From CAYZZU01 sp964483105 (lineage in GTDB: Bacteria > CG2-30-53-67): a stretch of DNA of 64,000 nucleotides. The first letter of the stretch is position 1. Each line of letters begins with the position of its first letter. A program made the translations under genes and the position numbers. The stretch is from positions 1 to 64,000 of the forward strand of contig CAYZZU010000011.1 of the NCBI GenBank assembly GCA_964483105.1. Reading direction: 5' to 3'. Shown piece after piece: positions 45,644-54,554 of the stretch. The notes beneath the pieces are model-generated. The model saw only the letters and a program-made list of their open reading frames with translations, did no database searches and was not told where the DNA came from.

Positions 45644-45674
45644 GAGGGAAATGTTCCGTTTCCCTCTTTTTTTT
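45644..45674 (+). terminator. Bidirectional intrinsic terminator
   Basis: GAGGGAAA / TTTCCCTC stem (8 bp, 7-nt loop) with eight T residues on the plus strand and seven on the minus strand. It ends the small-protein transcript and blocks minus-strand read-through from the antiporter side. Confidence 0.9.
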
Positions 45675-46332
45675 ATGCGTGCGGCAGGCAGAGCACACTT
45701 GGAGACACCGGTTTTCCGGAATACGCTCCTTCATGCCACACACCGTTGATTCCCTGCCCGGTGAGGAGGAGAGGGAGCAAAATCGGGCTGGTTGGGAGTT
45801 TCTGGCCCGCTTAACGGCATATGCGAGTTATCTCTGGATGGGGATTCTCTTTCTTTCTTTTACCACATCGTTGGCGTTCGATCTTTGCCGTCTTGATGCT
45901 CTCCACTGTGGGATGGCTGTTCCGCCGGAGTTCTCCGGCCCAAATCCAGCGATAGAAATGTTCAGATCGTTTGGTTGAGGAAGCTCGTTTTGAAAAGTGT
46001 CCTGTGGCCATCTTCGCAAACAGAGCGGCATTCGAGTGACGCGGAGCCGCCTCGTCTGCGTTATGCTCCCTGCGACATACCGCAGGGGGGTATGCCTCAA
46101 TCGCAAGCATTGACGAGACAGCCCCGCGTCCCTCTCTGTGCGGCGCTCCGTTTACGAAAATGACCACTGAACATGCTTCGCATGGTCTCCCCCGGACCGT
46201 TTTACCCTCTTTTTGAAGCATCGTCCCCCTTCCGCAAGGATCTGGCCGGTCAGGTTGATCTCCAGCTTTCGGGGCACGTTCATCCGGGACAGATTTTCCC
46301 CTTCAACATCCACCGGGGAGGGAAGGGGCGGA
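45675..46332. repeat. Non-coding block with repeat-like element
   Basis: 658 bp without a supportable gene. The part 45980-46165 has low-quality frames on both strands and contains CATACC-(7 nt)-GGTATG (46075-46093) flanked by GCGA / TCGC. It resembles long dispersed intergenic elements I associate with environmental deltaproteobacterial genomes. A duplicate elsewhere in the genome would confirm this. Confidence 0.4.
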
Positions 46333-47682
46333 CTATGCCAGGAGGTAATATCGAATCCAGATATAGAGCATCGAGATCACCAGGGTTTCCACCATGATGG
46401 GGAGGCCGTACGCCATGAACTTCAGAAAGGAGATCGGTTTCTTAGCCTTTTCCGCCATTCCGACGACGATCACGTTTGCGGAAGCGCCGATAGGCGATCC
46501 GTTTCCTCCCAGACAGGCCCCGAGGGCCAGGGACCACCAGACGGGCATTAAAACGACGTTGTGCAGGGTTTCGGGCGGAAGTGCATGCGCGACCGCTCCT
46601 CCTCCGTGGTAAATTGTGTTGGCCATATCGAGAATCAGCGGATTCATAGTGGCCACGAAGGGGATATTGTCCACAATGGCCGAGGCAACGGCTGAGAACC
46701 AAAGCACGACCATGGAGGTAGTGAACATATCGGTCTGTGACGGATGGGTCAATTCAATCATGGTCTGACTCAGCTTTTCAATCAGGCCGACTTTGACGAC
46801 CCCGCCCACGATGATAAACAACCCGATAAAAAAGAAGATCGTGGGCCATTCGACTTCGAGGAGGATTTTGTGCGGTTCTTCCCCCGAGATGAGAAGGAGA
46901 AGCGCCGCCCCGGTCAGGGCGATTGTGGCCGGTTCGAAATGGAGATAACCGTGAATGACGAATCCGGTAATGGTGAGGAGCAGAACAACCAATGATTTCT
47001 TGAGCAGGATCGGATCCTTGATCAATTCATTTTCATTCATCGCCATGACCCGCTTCTTGAGTTCTTCACGGACCTGCATCTTCCGGCCGAAGATCAGTTT
47101 GATGGTATAAAGATAGGCCACCATGATGATCACAATCAGTGGCGCAAGGTGAACAATAAAATCCATGAAGGTCAGTTTCGCCTTGCTTGCAATCATGATA
47201 TTCGGCGGATCACCGATCAGGGTGGCTGTCCCGCCGATATTGGAGGCTAAGGCCTCGACGATCAGGAAGGGGATCGGATCGATTTCCAGTTCTTCGGCGA
47301 TCAGGAGCGTGACCGGAGCCAGGAGCAAAACGGTGGTGACGTTATCCAAAAATGCGGAGGCCAAGGCCGTGATAACGGCAAAGATCAGCATGATCTTAAA
47401 GGGCGCTCCTTTCGCCACCTTGGCCGATTTGATCGCCACGTATTCGAACACCCCGGTGTTCTTCATGATTCCGATGATGATCATCATGCCAATCAACAGA
47501 AAGATGACATTGTAATCAACCCCGAATTCTTCACTGTGAAAGGCCTCTTTCTGGTCCAGGATCTTGAGGACCAGCATCAGGGAGGCTCCGATCAGCGCGA
47601 CCTTGGTCTTGTGCACCTTTTCGGAGACGATCACGGCGTACGAAATGATAAAGATCAGGGTTCCTGTCCAGAAAGGGTCCAT
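46333..47682 (-). CDS. ArsB/NhaD-family ion transporter
   Basis: 449 aa integral membrane protein with about 11-12 TM segments. Two-fold repeats with FLDNVTTVLLLAPVT / IVDNIPFVATMNPL and GDPPNIMIA / GNGSPIGASANVI are typical of the ion-transporter superfamily members NhaD (Na+/H+) and ArsB. Sodium/proton exchange is the more likely activity; arsenite export is possible but there are no other ars genes adjacent. Ribosome site AAGGAG. It is co-transcribed with the CBS protein 24 bp upstream. Confidence 0.85.
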   Translation of the reverse strand: MDPFWTGTLIFIISYAVIVSEKVHKTKVALIGASLMLVLKILDQKEAFHSEEFGVDYNVIFLLIGMMIIIGIMKNTGVFEYVAIKSAKVAKGAPFKIMLIFAVITALASAFLDNVTTVLLLAPVTLLIAEELEIDPIPFLIVEALASNIGGTATLIGDPPNIMIASKAKLTFMDFIVHLAPLIVIIMVAYLYTIKLIFGRKMQVREELKKRVMAMNENELIKDPILLKKSLVVLLLTITGFVIHGYLHFEPATIALTGAALLLLISGEEPHKILLEVEWPTIFFFIGLFIIVGGVVKVGLIEKLSQTMIELTHPSQTDMFTTSMVVLWFSAVASAIVDNIPFVATMNPLILDMANTIYHGGGAVAHALPPETLHNVVLMPVWWSLALGACLGGNGSPIGASANVIVVGMAEKAKKPISFLKFMAYGLPIMVETLVISMLYIWIRYYLLA

Positions 47683-47706
47683 AATGGTCCGCTCCTTTTT
47701 CTTGCC

Positions 47707-48180
47707 TTAGTCTTGGTTTTGGTTCTGGTTTTCGATGAGGACCTTGCCGGTGTAGCCTAACAACCCCTTGCGGTGGATTGTGCCCAGGAGGATTCCCTCA
47801 CGGGTGACCGGGACCACCTCGAGGCGGAATTTTGCGATATCCGCCACCACGCTGATCAGATTGTCCTCTTCCCTGATTTCGATCACATCGGTCCGCATCA
47901 GGGACCGGACCGGTTGGTCTCTCAGACTCTTGCAGCTTTTTTCAAAGTATCCTTCCGGCATCAGGTGGGCCAGCTCTTCCTTCTTTTCCACATAGTCCGG
48001 CAGCATCGCCTCGAAAAGCTCGTAGATTGTGACCACTCCAACCAGCTTGTTTTCACCTTCCACGACACAAACTCCGGTAATCCGCCGGTTGTTAAAGAGA
48101 TTCACGAGTTCTTTGATGGATGCGTCGGCATGGATCGTGATCGGAGTTGGATTCATAATGATCCTGGCTTTCATATTCAA
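47707..48180 (-). CDS. Tandem CBS-domain protein
   Basis: 157 aa consisting of two CBS motifs (about 1-60 and 88-150: MNPTPITIHADASIKELVNL... and MRTDVIEIREEDNLISVVAD...). CBS pairs bind adenine nucleotides and regulate partner transporters or enzymes. Its position before the antiporter suggests it senses nucleotide status for that transporter. Ribosome site AAAGGAG; a TTGACA at 48317-48312 (minus) is a possible -35 with a poor -10. Confidence 0.88.
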   Translation of the reverse strand: MNMKARIIMNPTPITIHADASIKELVNLFNNRRITGVCVVEGENKLVGVVTIYELFEAMLPDYVEKKEELAHLMPEGYFEKSCKSLRDQPVRSLMRTDVIEIREEDNLISVVADIAKFRLEVVPVTREGILLGTIHRKGLLGYTGKVLIENQNQNQD

Positions 48181-48346
48181 ATCTCCTTTTGTCAGGGGAA
48201 TTGCGCTAAAAACTGCCGGCTACATTAACCGATTCGTAAAGAAAAGTAAATCCTTTTTGCGAGGTATTCGGGGTTTCTTCCTGACTAAAATGGACAAGAA
48301 TCTGTCCGGTTTGTCAATCCATCAAGACTCCAAATTCACGGACGGT

Positions 48347-48637
48347 CTAACAGCAGGAAGAAACGCCCTCTTTGCAGTCGCAGGTCGGTTCGCCTCCCCG
48401 GATCATGCTTGTGATCATGGCGGAGGCGCATCCAACACCGGAACGGACGGAGAGAGCGCTGAAGGCACAGTTTTTCGCGCAGGCACCGCACTCCATGCAG
48501 CGGTCCCTCTCTTCTATGAAGGTCTTCTTGCCGCGCATGGAGAAAACAGCGTGGGGACACACTTCAATGCAGCGACCGCATCCGGTGCACTTCCCCGGAA
48601 TGAACCTCAAGGTAGAAACATTGCTCAAGTACCTCAT
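48347..48637 (-). CDS. hgcB: HgcB, 2[4Fe-4S] ferredoxin of mercury methylation
   Basis: 96 aa. Two CxxCxxCxxxC motifs, C17-C20-C23-C27 (CTGCGRCIEVC) and C48-C51-C54-C58 (CMECGACAKNC), bind [4Fe-4S] clusters. Then come C70, a C86/C88 pair (CDC) and a vicinal C95-C96 at the very C-terminus. The ferredoxin fold with an extra internal Cys and a terminal Cys pair directly behind hgcA is the HgcB signature. HgcB is thought to reduce the HgcA corrinoid and to bind Hg(II) through the terminal thiols. ATG overlaps the hgcA stop (ATGA). Confidence 0.93.
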   Translation of the reverse strand: MRYLSNVSTLRFIPGKCTGCGRCIEVCPHAVFSMRGKKTFIEERDRCMECGACAKNCAFSALSVRSGVGCASAMITSMIRGGEPTCDCKEGVSSCC

Positions 48638-49767
48638 ATCATACCCCAGTCGGACAACTTGTAAACAACCAGAAGAATACCGGATGCTACCGCCACCGCC
48701 AGGTAAATCGGAACGGCGATCTTCAACTCCTTCTCCACACCGGATCTCCCTGTGTAAGGCGTCGAGCCGGTGAACTGCAGGGCCAGGTAGGAACTGAGCG
48801 CGGGAAAGAAAACCAACGCAAACGCCGCCAGCCACGGGCTCCTCCCCGCTACGGACCGGAGCAGGGGCAGGCAGGCAAGGATCGACAGAAATCCCGCGAT
48901 CCACCCCTTTACGGCGAAGGAGCGGAAGGGAATGAGCGGGAGGAAAACCGGCGTCAAAAACGTCCCCGCGATCCCCGCGATCAACCCGAGCAGAAGAAAC
49001 GGCTCGCCCCCCGACCATGCGTTCCGGAACAGGACCCCGGACGGCGAGAGACCGAAAACGACCAGAACGGCGAGGACGTAGACATGGGCCTTTTTCAGGA
49101 CGGGATTGATCTCCATCGGCGTCAGGACCAGCCGGTCCAGGAAACCGAAACGGACCCTGCGCATCTCCGGCACGGCTCGGTAACCGGCCCGGATGTAAGC
49201 GGGAATATCCCCCGCCCGGACCGGACCGTAAAAGACGCGGAAACCGGTCTCCTCTTTCACCAGATGGGCGTGTATACCCGGAGCTCCTAACTGGGGAAGA
49301 ATCAGCCTCCTATGGCTGACAACTTCCTCCAGCCGCTCCCTTTGCACCCGGTGGATCAACTCGCCCGTTCCGAACGTCCCCTTCCCGGCCGCACACCACA
49401 CGTTGATTCCCCGTGTATCCAGCACCAGGATCCAGGCATCCATCCCTTTCAAGGAACGTCGGAGAACATCAAAACTCAGTTTGTAGTTGGCGCTGACCAG
49501 GACATCCGATTCCGGGCCCGGTTCACCGACCGCGTAGAGCCCCGGATCGACCCGGTACTGCATCCGGAACGCGCTGATCCGTGACCGGACCGCGCCCCAA
49601 TAATCGGCCTTGCGCCAGTCGCAGGAAACGCGAAACGCCTCACCCGCCGGGGTGCTCACCCATCCGATCACCCATTCCGGGAGATCTTTCTTATCCGGTT
49701 CATCGCAGCCAATCAACAATTGCGGTTTCGTTCCACCGCAGCACAACTTGCCCATTTCCGCATTCAT
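48634..49767 (-). CDS. hgcA: HgcA, corrinoid protein of mercury methylation
   Basis: 377 aa. N-terminal cobalamin-binding domain related to the CdhD/CFeSP large domain, with the strictly conserved cap-helix motif N122-V-W-C125-A-A-G-K129; C125 is the lower axial cobalt ligand that makes methyl transfer to Hg(II) possible. The C-terminal part (about 235-375) has five hydrophobic helices that anchor it in the membrane. ATG 49767 overlaps the stop of the upstream gene by ATGA and has GGTGAT as ribosome site; the frame to 49839 lies inside that gene. HgcA and HgcB together convert inorganic mercury to methylmercury; their natural function is unknown. Confidence 0.95.
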   Translation of the reverse strand: MNAEMGKLCCGGTKPQLLIGCDEPDKKDLPEWVIGWVSTPAGEAFRVSCDWRKADYWGAVRSRISAFRMQYRVDPGLYAVGEPGPESDVLVSANYKLSFDVLRRSLKGMDAWILVLDTRGINVWCAAGKGTFGTGELIHRVQRERLEEVVSHRRLILPQLGAPGIHAHLVKEETGFRVFYGPVRAGDIPAYIRAGYRAVPEMRRVRFGFLDRLVLTPMEINPVLKKAHVYVLAVLVVFGLSPSGVLFRNAWSGGEPFLLLGLIAGIAGTFLTPVFLPLIPFRSFAVKGWIAGFLSILACLPLLRSVAGRSPWLAAFALVFFPALSSYLALQFTGSTPYTGRSGVEKELKIAVPIYLAVAVASGILLVVYKLSDWGMI

Positions 49768-50765
49768 TTCTGAATCACCGGTTTTCTCAGCAGGATCTTC
49801 ACATAGTTTCCCCGTTCGTACGCCGATGGGTCGGGACACCTGAGGAGGCTCATGGATCCCCGCATCTGCTCCAGAGACTCATATTCATGCAGTTCCATCC
49901 ATCGCTCCGTTTCTTCCCGAACCCGACGCAGATATCCCGGACCGTGCTTCAAGAGAGCGGAGACCATCAGGATTCCATGGGCACCCACCATGATCGCCTT
50001 GATGGCGTCTTTTGCGGTATGCACGCCGCCGGTGACAGCGAGGGAGATCCGGACACGTCCCGAAAGAATTGCCAGCCAACGAAGTCTCAGAAGAAGCTCG
50101 GACGAGTCTGAAAGGGTGAGCGTGGGCACGGTCTCCAGGTTCTCCACATCGATATCCGGCTGGTAAAAACGGTTGAAGAGCACGACACCGTTCACTCCGG
50201 CCCCCTCCAGTCTCCGGACAAAATCCGGCAGCGAAGAAAAGAAAGGGGAGAGCTTCACCGCCACGGGAATCGAAAGCGCCCCCCGAACCTCCCGGACCAC
50301 CTGGAGATAACGCTCTTCAATCTCTGCACCCTTCACGTCCGGATCTGCCGGAACGGAGTAAAGATTCAATTCCAGGGCATCCGCCCCGGCCTTTTCGATC
50401 TCCCGGGCGTATTCCAGCCATCCGCCCCGGGTCACTCCATTGAACGACCCGATCACCGGAACTCCGGCCGTCGCGCGAATCCTCGCCAGTTGTTTCAGGT
50501 ACCCGTCCGGGTCAAAACCATACTCTTCCCTCCTGGGGAAATAGGTGAGCGCCTCGGCAAAGGATTCCTCTACGGCCCGGACCTCCCTTTCATCCCTCGC
50601 TTCTTCATCCAGAATCTGCTCCTCAAAGAGAGAATGCATCACCACTGCGGAGGCACCCGCGTCGACCAGACGTTTCACCCGATCAAGATCGCCCGTCAGA
50701 GGAGAGGCCCCCACGATAAAGGGATGGGGCAGCGTCATGCCCAGATAGGTCGTTGTGAGATCCAT
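49764..50765 (-). CDS. Dihydroorotate dehydrogenase-like FMN protein
   Basis: 333 aa TIM-barrel of the PyrD superfamily: NPFIVGASPLT-like start (HPFIVGASPLTGDLDRV), IGSFNGV, ALELNLYSVP, PVAVKLSPFF, GVVLFNRFYQPDID and VTGGVHTAKDAIKAIMVGAHG. Proteins of this type are often encoded next to pyruvate:ferredoxin oxidoreductase and are not the pyrimidine enzyme of the genome; their substrate is unknown. It lies 20 bp after nifJ and overlaps hgcA by ATGA. Ribosome site GGAGAGGAGG. Confidence 0.88.
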   Translation of the reverse strand: MDLTTTYLGMTLPHPFIVGASPLTGDLDRVKRLVDAGASAVVMHSLFEEQILDEEARDEREVRAVEESFAEALTYFPRREEYGFDPDGYLKQLARIRATAGVPVIGSFNGVTRGGWLEYAREIEKAGADALELNLYSVPADPDVKGAEIEERYLQVVREVRGALSIPVAVKLSPFFSSLPDFVRRLEGAGVNGVVLFNRFYQPDIDVENLETVPTLTLSDSSELLLRLRWLAILSGRVRISLAVTGGVHTAKDAIKAIMVGAHGILMVSALLKHGPGYLRRVREETERWMELHEYESLEQMRGSMSLLRCPDPSAYERGNYVKILLRKPVIQK

Positions 50766-50785
50766 GGGAACCTCCTCTCCGTTTT

Positions 50786-53700
50786 CTACCTTTTTTCACC
50801 CTCTTCAGGGGAATGGAGCCTGGCAAGTTGTTCATACAGATTGTATCTCTTCCGGGTAGCCTCTTCCGCAGATTCCAGAAGGACCTTCGCCCGGTCGGGA
50901 TCCAGCTTCTGGAGCATCCGGAAACGTGTTTCATTATAAATATAATCCGACAGGGGAATCTTGGGTTCGCCGGAATCCAACTGCAGGGGGTTCAACCCCT
51001 CGACCGACCGTCTCGGATCAAAACGGTAGAGGGGCCACGCCCCGGAGTCCACGGCCAGTTTCTGCTGTTTCACCCCATTGGAAAGATTGTACCCGTGCGC
51101 GATACAGTGGGAGTAGGCGATGATGATCGAGGCACCCGGATAGGACTCCGCCTCGGCAAAAGCCTTGACCACCTGGGCATCCCGGGCGCCGAAGGCCACA
51201 CGGGCCACGTAGACATTCCCGTAGGTCATGGCGATCATTCCGAGATCCTTTTTGGGCGCCGCCTTTCCTGCCGATGCAAACTTGGCAATCGCTCCCATCG
51301 GGGTGGCCTTGGACTGCTGCCCACCGGTATTGGAATAGACCTCCGTGTCCAATACCAGGATATTAACATCCCGTCCCATGGCCAGGACATGATCCAGACC
51401 TCCGTAGCCGATGTCATAGGCCCAGCCATCTCCTCCGATGATCCAGACACTTTTCCGCACCAGATAGTCCGCCAGCCGCTCAAGACGCCTCGCCTCCGGC
51501 CGGCTGATCTTTACCAGTTTCCCACGCAAGGTCTCAACCCGCTCCCGTTGATTCGTGATCCCTTCCTCTCCGGATTGATCGGCGTTCAGAATGGCCGTAA
51601 CGAGTTCTTCTCCGAGCTCCCCCCGCAGCGAGCGAAGAAGCTCACGCGCCTGCTCACTGTGTTTGTCCAGGGCCAGACGATACCCTAAACCAAACTCGGC
51701 GTTGTCTTCAAACAGGGAATTGGCCCAGGCCGGGCCGCGGCCGTTCGAATCCACGGCATAGGGAGTTGTGGGAAGATTTGCACCGTAGATCGAGGAACAA
51801 CCGGTGGCATTGGCGATCATCGTCCGGTCCCCGAAGAGCTGGGTCAGCAGTTTGACGTACGGGGTCTCCCCGCAGCCGGCACAGCATCCGGAATACTCAA
51901 AGAGAGGAGTCCGCAACTGGGAGCCCTTCACATCCATCCGGAGTTCTTTCCGGTCCGGCTCAGGCAGATTCAGAAAGAAGCTGTAGTTTTCCCGCTCCGC
52001 ATCCCGTAGAGGACGTTGAGATTCCATGCGAATCGCCTTGCGCGAAGGGTCGGACTTATCCTTCGCGGGACAGGTATTAACACAAAGACCGCACCCCGTG
52101 CAATCCTCGGGAGCAACCTGGACCGTGAACTTCATCCCCTTGAAGGCCGGTCCCTTGGCGTCCGCCGATTTAAAAGTGGAAGGGGCACCCTCCAGAAGGG
52201 CCGGATCATAGACCCGGGTCCGAATCGTCGCGTGAGGACAGACAAAGGAACACTTGGTGCACTGGATGCAGACAGCGGGGTCCCAGACCGGAATTTCAAG
52301 TGCCACGTTTCGCTTCTCCCACCGGGTAGTGGCAAGTGGCCATGTTCCATCCACCGGCATGGCGCTTACCGGAAGTTGATCCCCTCTACCGGATATCATC
52401 ATGGCCGTCACGTTCCGCACCTGTGCCGGCGCCTCATCGGGAACCACCGGAGGCCGGACGCGGACAGCGGTCACCGTGTCCCTGACCTTTACCTCGTGGA
52501 GGTTGGCCAGGGTCTCATCCACGGCCTGGAAATTCTTCCGGACCACCTCCTCCCCCTTCTTCCCGTAGGTTTTCCGGATCGCATCCTTGATTTTGGCAAT
52601 CGCCTCCTCCCTCGGAAGGACGCCGGAGATGGCGAAGAAGCAGGTCTGCATGATCGTGTTGATCCGAACCCCCATCCCGGTCTCCTTCGCCACCCGGTAG
52701 GCATCGATCACATAGAACCGGAGATGTTTCGCGACGATCTGTTCCTGCACCTCCCTGGGAAGCTGCTCCCAGACGCCGTCCGGACCGTAGGGGGTATTCA
52801 GGAGAAATACGCCCCCCTCGCGTGCGTACTCCAGGACATCGTACTTATCCAGGAACACATACTGATGGCAGGCCACGAAACCGGCCTTCCGGATGAGATA
52901 GATCGACTGAATCGGCTCAGGGCCGAAACGCAGATGGGAAATCGTCACACCGCCCGATTTTTTCGAATCGTACACAAAATAACCCTGCGCATAGTTCGGA
53001 GTCTCCTCACCGATGATCTTAATCGAATTTTTGTTGGCGCCTACGGTCCCGTCCGAACCCAGCCCGAAAAAGATCGCTTCCACCCTGCCTTCATGATCGA
53101 TGTGGAAATCGGGGTCGTAATCAATCGAGGTATGCGTCACATCATCGACGATTCCGACAGTAAAGTGATTGCGTGGAGATTTCCTGAGCATCTCGTCAAA
53201 CACCCCCCGGGTCATGGCCGGGTCGAACTCCTTGGAGGAGAGGCCGTACCGGCCGCCGATCACCACCGGCATGCTCTCAAAGGGAGAGCTCCCCTCCTGC
53301 GCCGATTCCTGCAGCGCCGTGACCACATCCTGGTACAGCGGCTCCCCGACGGCACCCGGCTCCTTGGTCCGATCCAGAACCGCAATCCCCCTGACCGTGG
53401 CCGGCAGGGCCTGGACAAAATGCCGGACCGAGAAGGGACGGAAGAGACGGACCTTCAGGACCCCCACGCGCTCATCGTGGCTGACCATCCACTTCACGGT
53501 TTCATGCACGGTCTCCGCGGCGGATCCCATGACCACAATCACCCTTTCCGCGTTGGGATGCCCGAAATAATCAAACAGACGGTACGGTCTTCCCGTCCGC
53601 TTCGCAAAACGGTTCATGGCGTCCTGAACCACCGCAGGACAGTCGCGGTAAAAGGCGTTGCAGGCCTCCCGTGCCTGGAAAAAGGTATCCGGGTTCTGAG

Positions 53701-54358
53701 CGGTGCCGCGGACCACCGGACGATCGGGATTGAGCGCCCGCTCCCGAACCTCCCGGATCCTCTCTTCATCCATCATGGCGCGAAGATCGTCATCGGTCAA
53801 CTCTTCAATCTTGGACACTTCATGGGAAGTCCGGAACCCGTCAAAAAAATGCAGAAACGGAACCCGCGAGTTCAATGTGGCCGAATGGGCCACCAGGGCA
53901 AGATCGTGAACCTCCTGAACCGAGCCGGAGGCCAGCATGGCGAAACCGGTCTGGCGGCAGGCCATGACATCCGAGTGATCACCGAAGATCGAAAGGGCCT
54001 GGGCGGCGATGGTGCGGGCCGTCACGTGCATGGTAAAGGGAAGCAATTCCCCGGCAATCTTGTACATGTTCGGGATCATCAGGAGCAACCCCTGGGAAGC
54101 CGTAAAAGTCGTGGTCAGGGCACCGGCCTGAAGCGATCCGTGCACCGCGCCCGCGGCCCCCCCCTCGGACTGCATCTCTGCGACATGCGGAATCGTCCCC
54201 CAGATATTTCTCTTCCCCTTTGCAGACCACTCATCAGAAAACTCCCCCATCGGTGAAGAGGGTGTAATCGGATAGATCGCGATCACCTCGCTCAGACGGT
54301 GGGCGACCGACGCAGCCGCCTCATTCCCGTCCACGGTTATCAACCTGCGCTCAGACAT
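50786..54358 (-). CDS. nifJ: Pyruvate:ferredoxin (flavodoxin) oxidoreductase
   Basis: 1190 aa single-chain PFOR; pyruvate plus CoA to acetyl-CoA, CO2 and reduced ferredoxin. Domains I/II with YPITPSSPMGE, the gamma domain (FFGLGSDGTVGANK), two [4Fe-4S] motifs CIQCTKCSFVCP and CTGCGLCVNTCP, a proximal-cluster Cys pair CCAGCGETPY, and the TPP-binding GDGWAYDIGYGGLDHVLA ... TEVYSNTGGQQSKATP. Strong ribosome site AGGAGG. It is first gene of the nifJ-DHOD-like-hgcA-hgcB unit. Confidence 0.97.
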   Translation of the reverse strand: MSERRLITVDGNEAAASVAHRLSEVIAIYPITPSSPMGEFSDEWSAKGKRNIWGTIPHVAEMQSEGGAAGAVHGSLQAGALTTTFTASQGLLLMIPNMYKIAGELLPFTMHVTARTIAAQALSIFGDHSDVMACRQTGFAMLASGSVQEVHDLALVAHSATLNSRVPFLHFFDGFRTSHEVSKIEELTDDDLRAMMDEERIREVRERALNPDRPVVRGTAQNPDTFFQAREACNAFYRDCPAVVQDAMNRFAKRTGRPYRLFDYFGHPNAERVIVVMGSAAETVHETVKWMVSHDERVGVLKVRLFRPFSVRHFVQALPATVRGIAVLDRTKEPGAVGEPLYQDVVTALQESAQEGSSPFESMPVVIGGRYGLSSKEFDPAMTRGVFDEMLRKSPRNHFTVGIVDDVTHTSIDYDPDFHIDHEGRVEAIFFGLGSDGTVGANKNSIKIIGEETPNYAQGYFVYDSKKSGGVTISHLRFGPEPIQSIYLIRKAGFVACHQYVFLDKYDVLEYAREGGVFLLNTPYGPDGVWEQLPREVQEQIVAKHLRFYVIDAYRVAKETGMGVRINTIMQTCFFAISGVLPREEAIAKIKDAIRKTYGKKGEEVVRKNFQAVDETLANLHEVKVRDTVTAVRVRPPVVPDEAPAQVRNVTAMMISGRGDQLPVSAMPVDGTWPLATTRWEKRNVALEIPVWDPAVCIQCTKCSFVCPHATIRTRVYDPALLEGAPSTFKSADAKGPAFKGMKFTVQVAPEDCTGCGLCVNTCPAKDKSDPSRKAIRMESQRPLRDAERENYSFFLNLPEPDRKELRMDVKGSQLRTPLFEYSGCCAGCGETPYVKLLTQLFGDRTMIANATGCSSIYGANLPTTPYAVDSNGRGPAWANSLFEDNAEFGLGYRLALDKHSEQARELLRSLRGELGEELVTAILNADQSGEEGITNQRERVETLRGKLVKISRPEARRLERLADYLVRKSVWIIGGDGWAYDIGYGGLDHVLAMGRDVNILVLDTEVYSNTGGQQSKATPMGAIAKFASAGKAAPKKDLGMIAMTYGNVYVARVAFGARDAQVVKAFAEAESYPGASIIIAYSHCIAHGYNLSNGVKQQKLAVDSGAWPLYRFDPRRSVEGLNPLQLDSGEPKIPLSDYIYNETRFRMLQKLDPDRAKVLLESAEEATRKRYNLYEQLARLHSPEEGEKR

Positions 54359-54454
54359 CTCTTCCTCCTAACCCTTTGTATTGTAGCAGAAAATTTCACA
54401 TGCCCCAGTAAACTGAGAACCATTTTTATCGCAGGATACGGCAAAGCGGTTGAT

Positions 54455-54483
54455 AGTATATAGTTTTCAGCCGGTTTTGTCAT
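54455..54483 (-). promoter_or_regulatory. Candidate promoter of the nifJ-hgcAB operon
   Basis: On the minus strand ATGACA (54483-54478) and TATACT (54460-54455) are 17 bp apart, about 97 bp before the nifJ start. Confidence 0.55.
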
Positions 54484-54554
54484 GCAAAAATTAATCAGGA
54501 TCGATCAAACTTTGTTCTTTTGACATTTTCCGGCCAACGGTCCGGTTTGATCCT

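Noticed and set aside
45811..46221. 136-codon minus-strand frame (and other frames) in the gap beside the antiporter
   Set aside because: No ribosome site or recognisable domain; overlaps a repeat-like block with frames of similar length on both strands.
52016..54256. A 746-codon plus-strand frame antisense to nifJ
   Set aside because: Shadow of the PFOR gene; low-complexity translation, no ribosome site and no domain.
54359..54454. Rex (NADH-sensing) operator before nifJ
   Set aside because: Half-site TTTCACA is present but the other half is wrongly spaced and mismatched.
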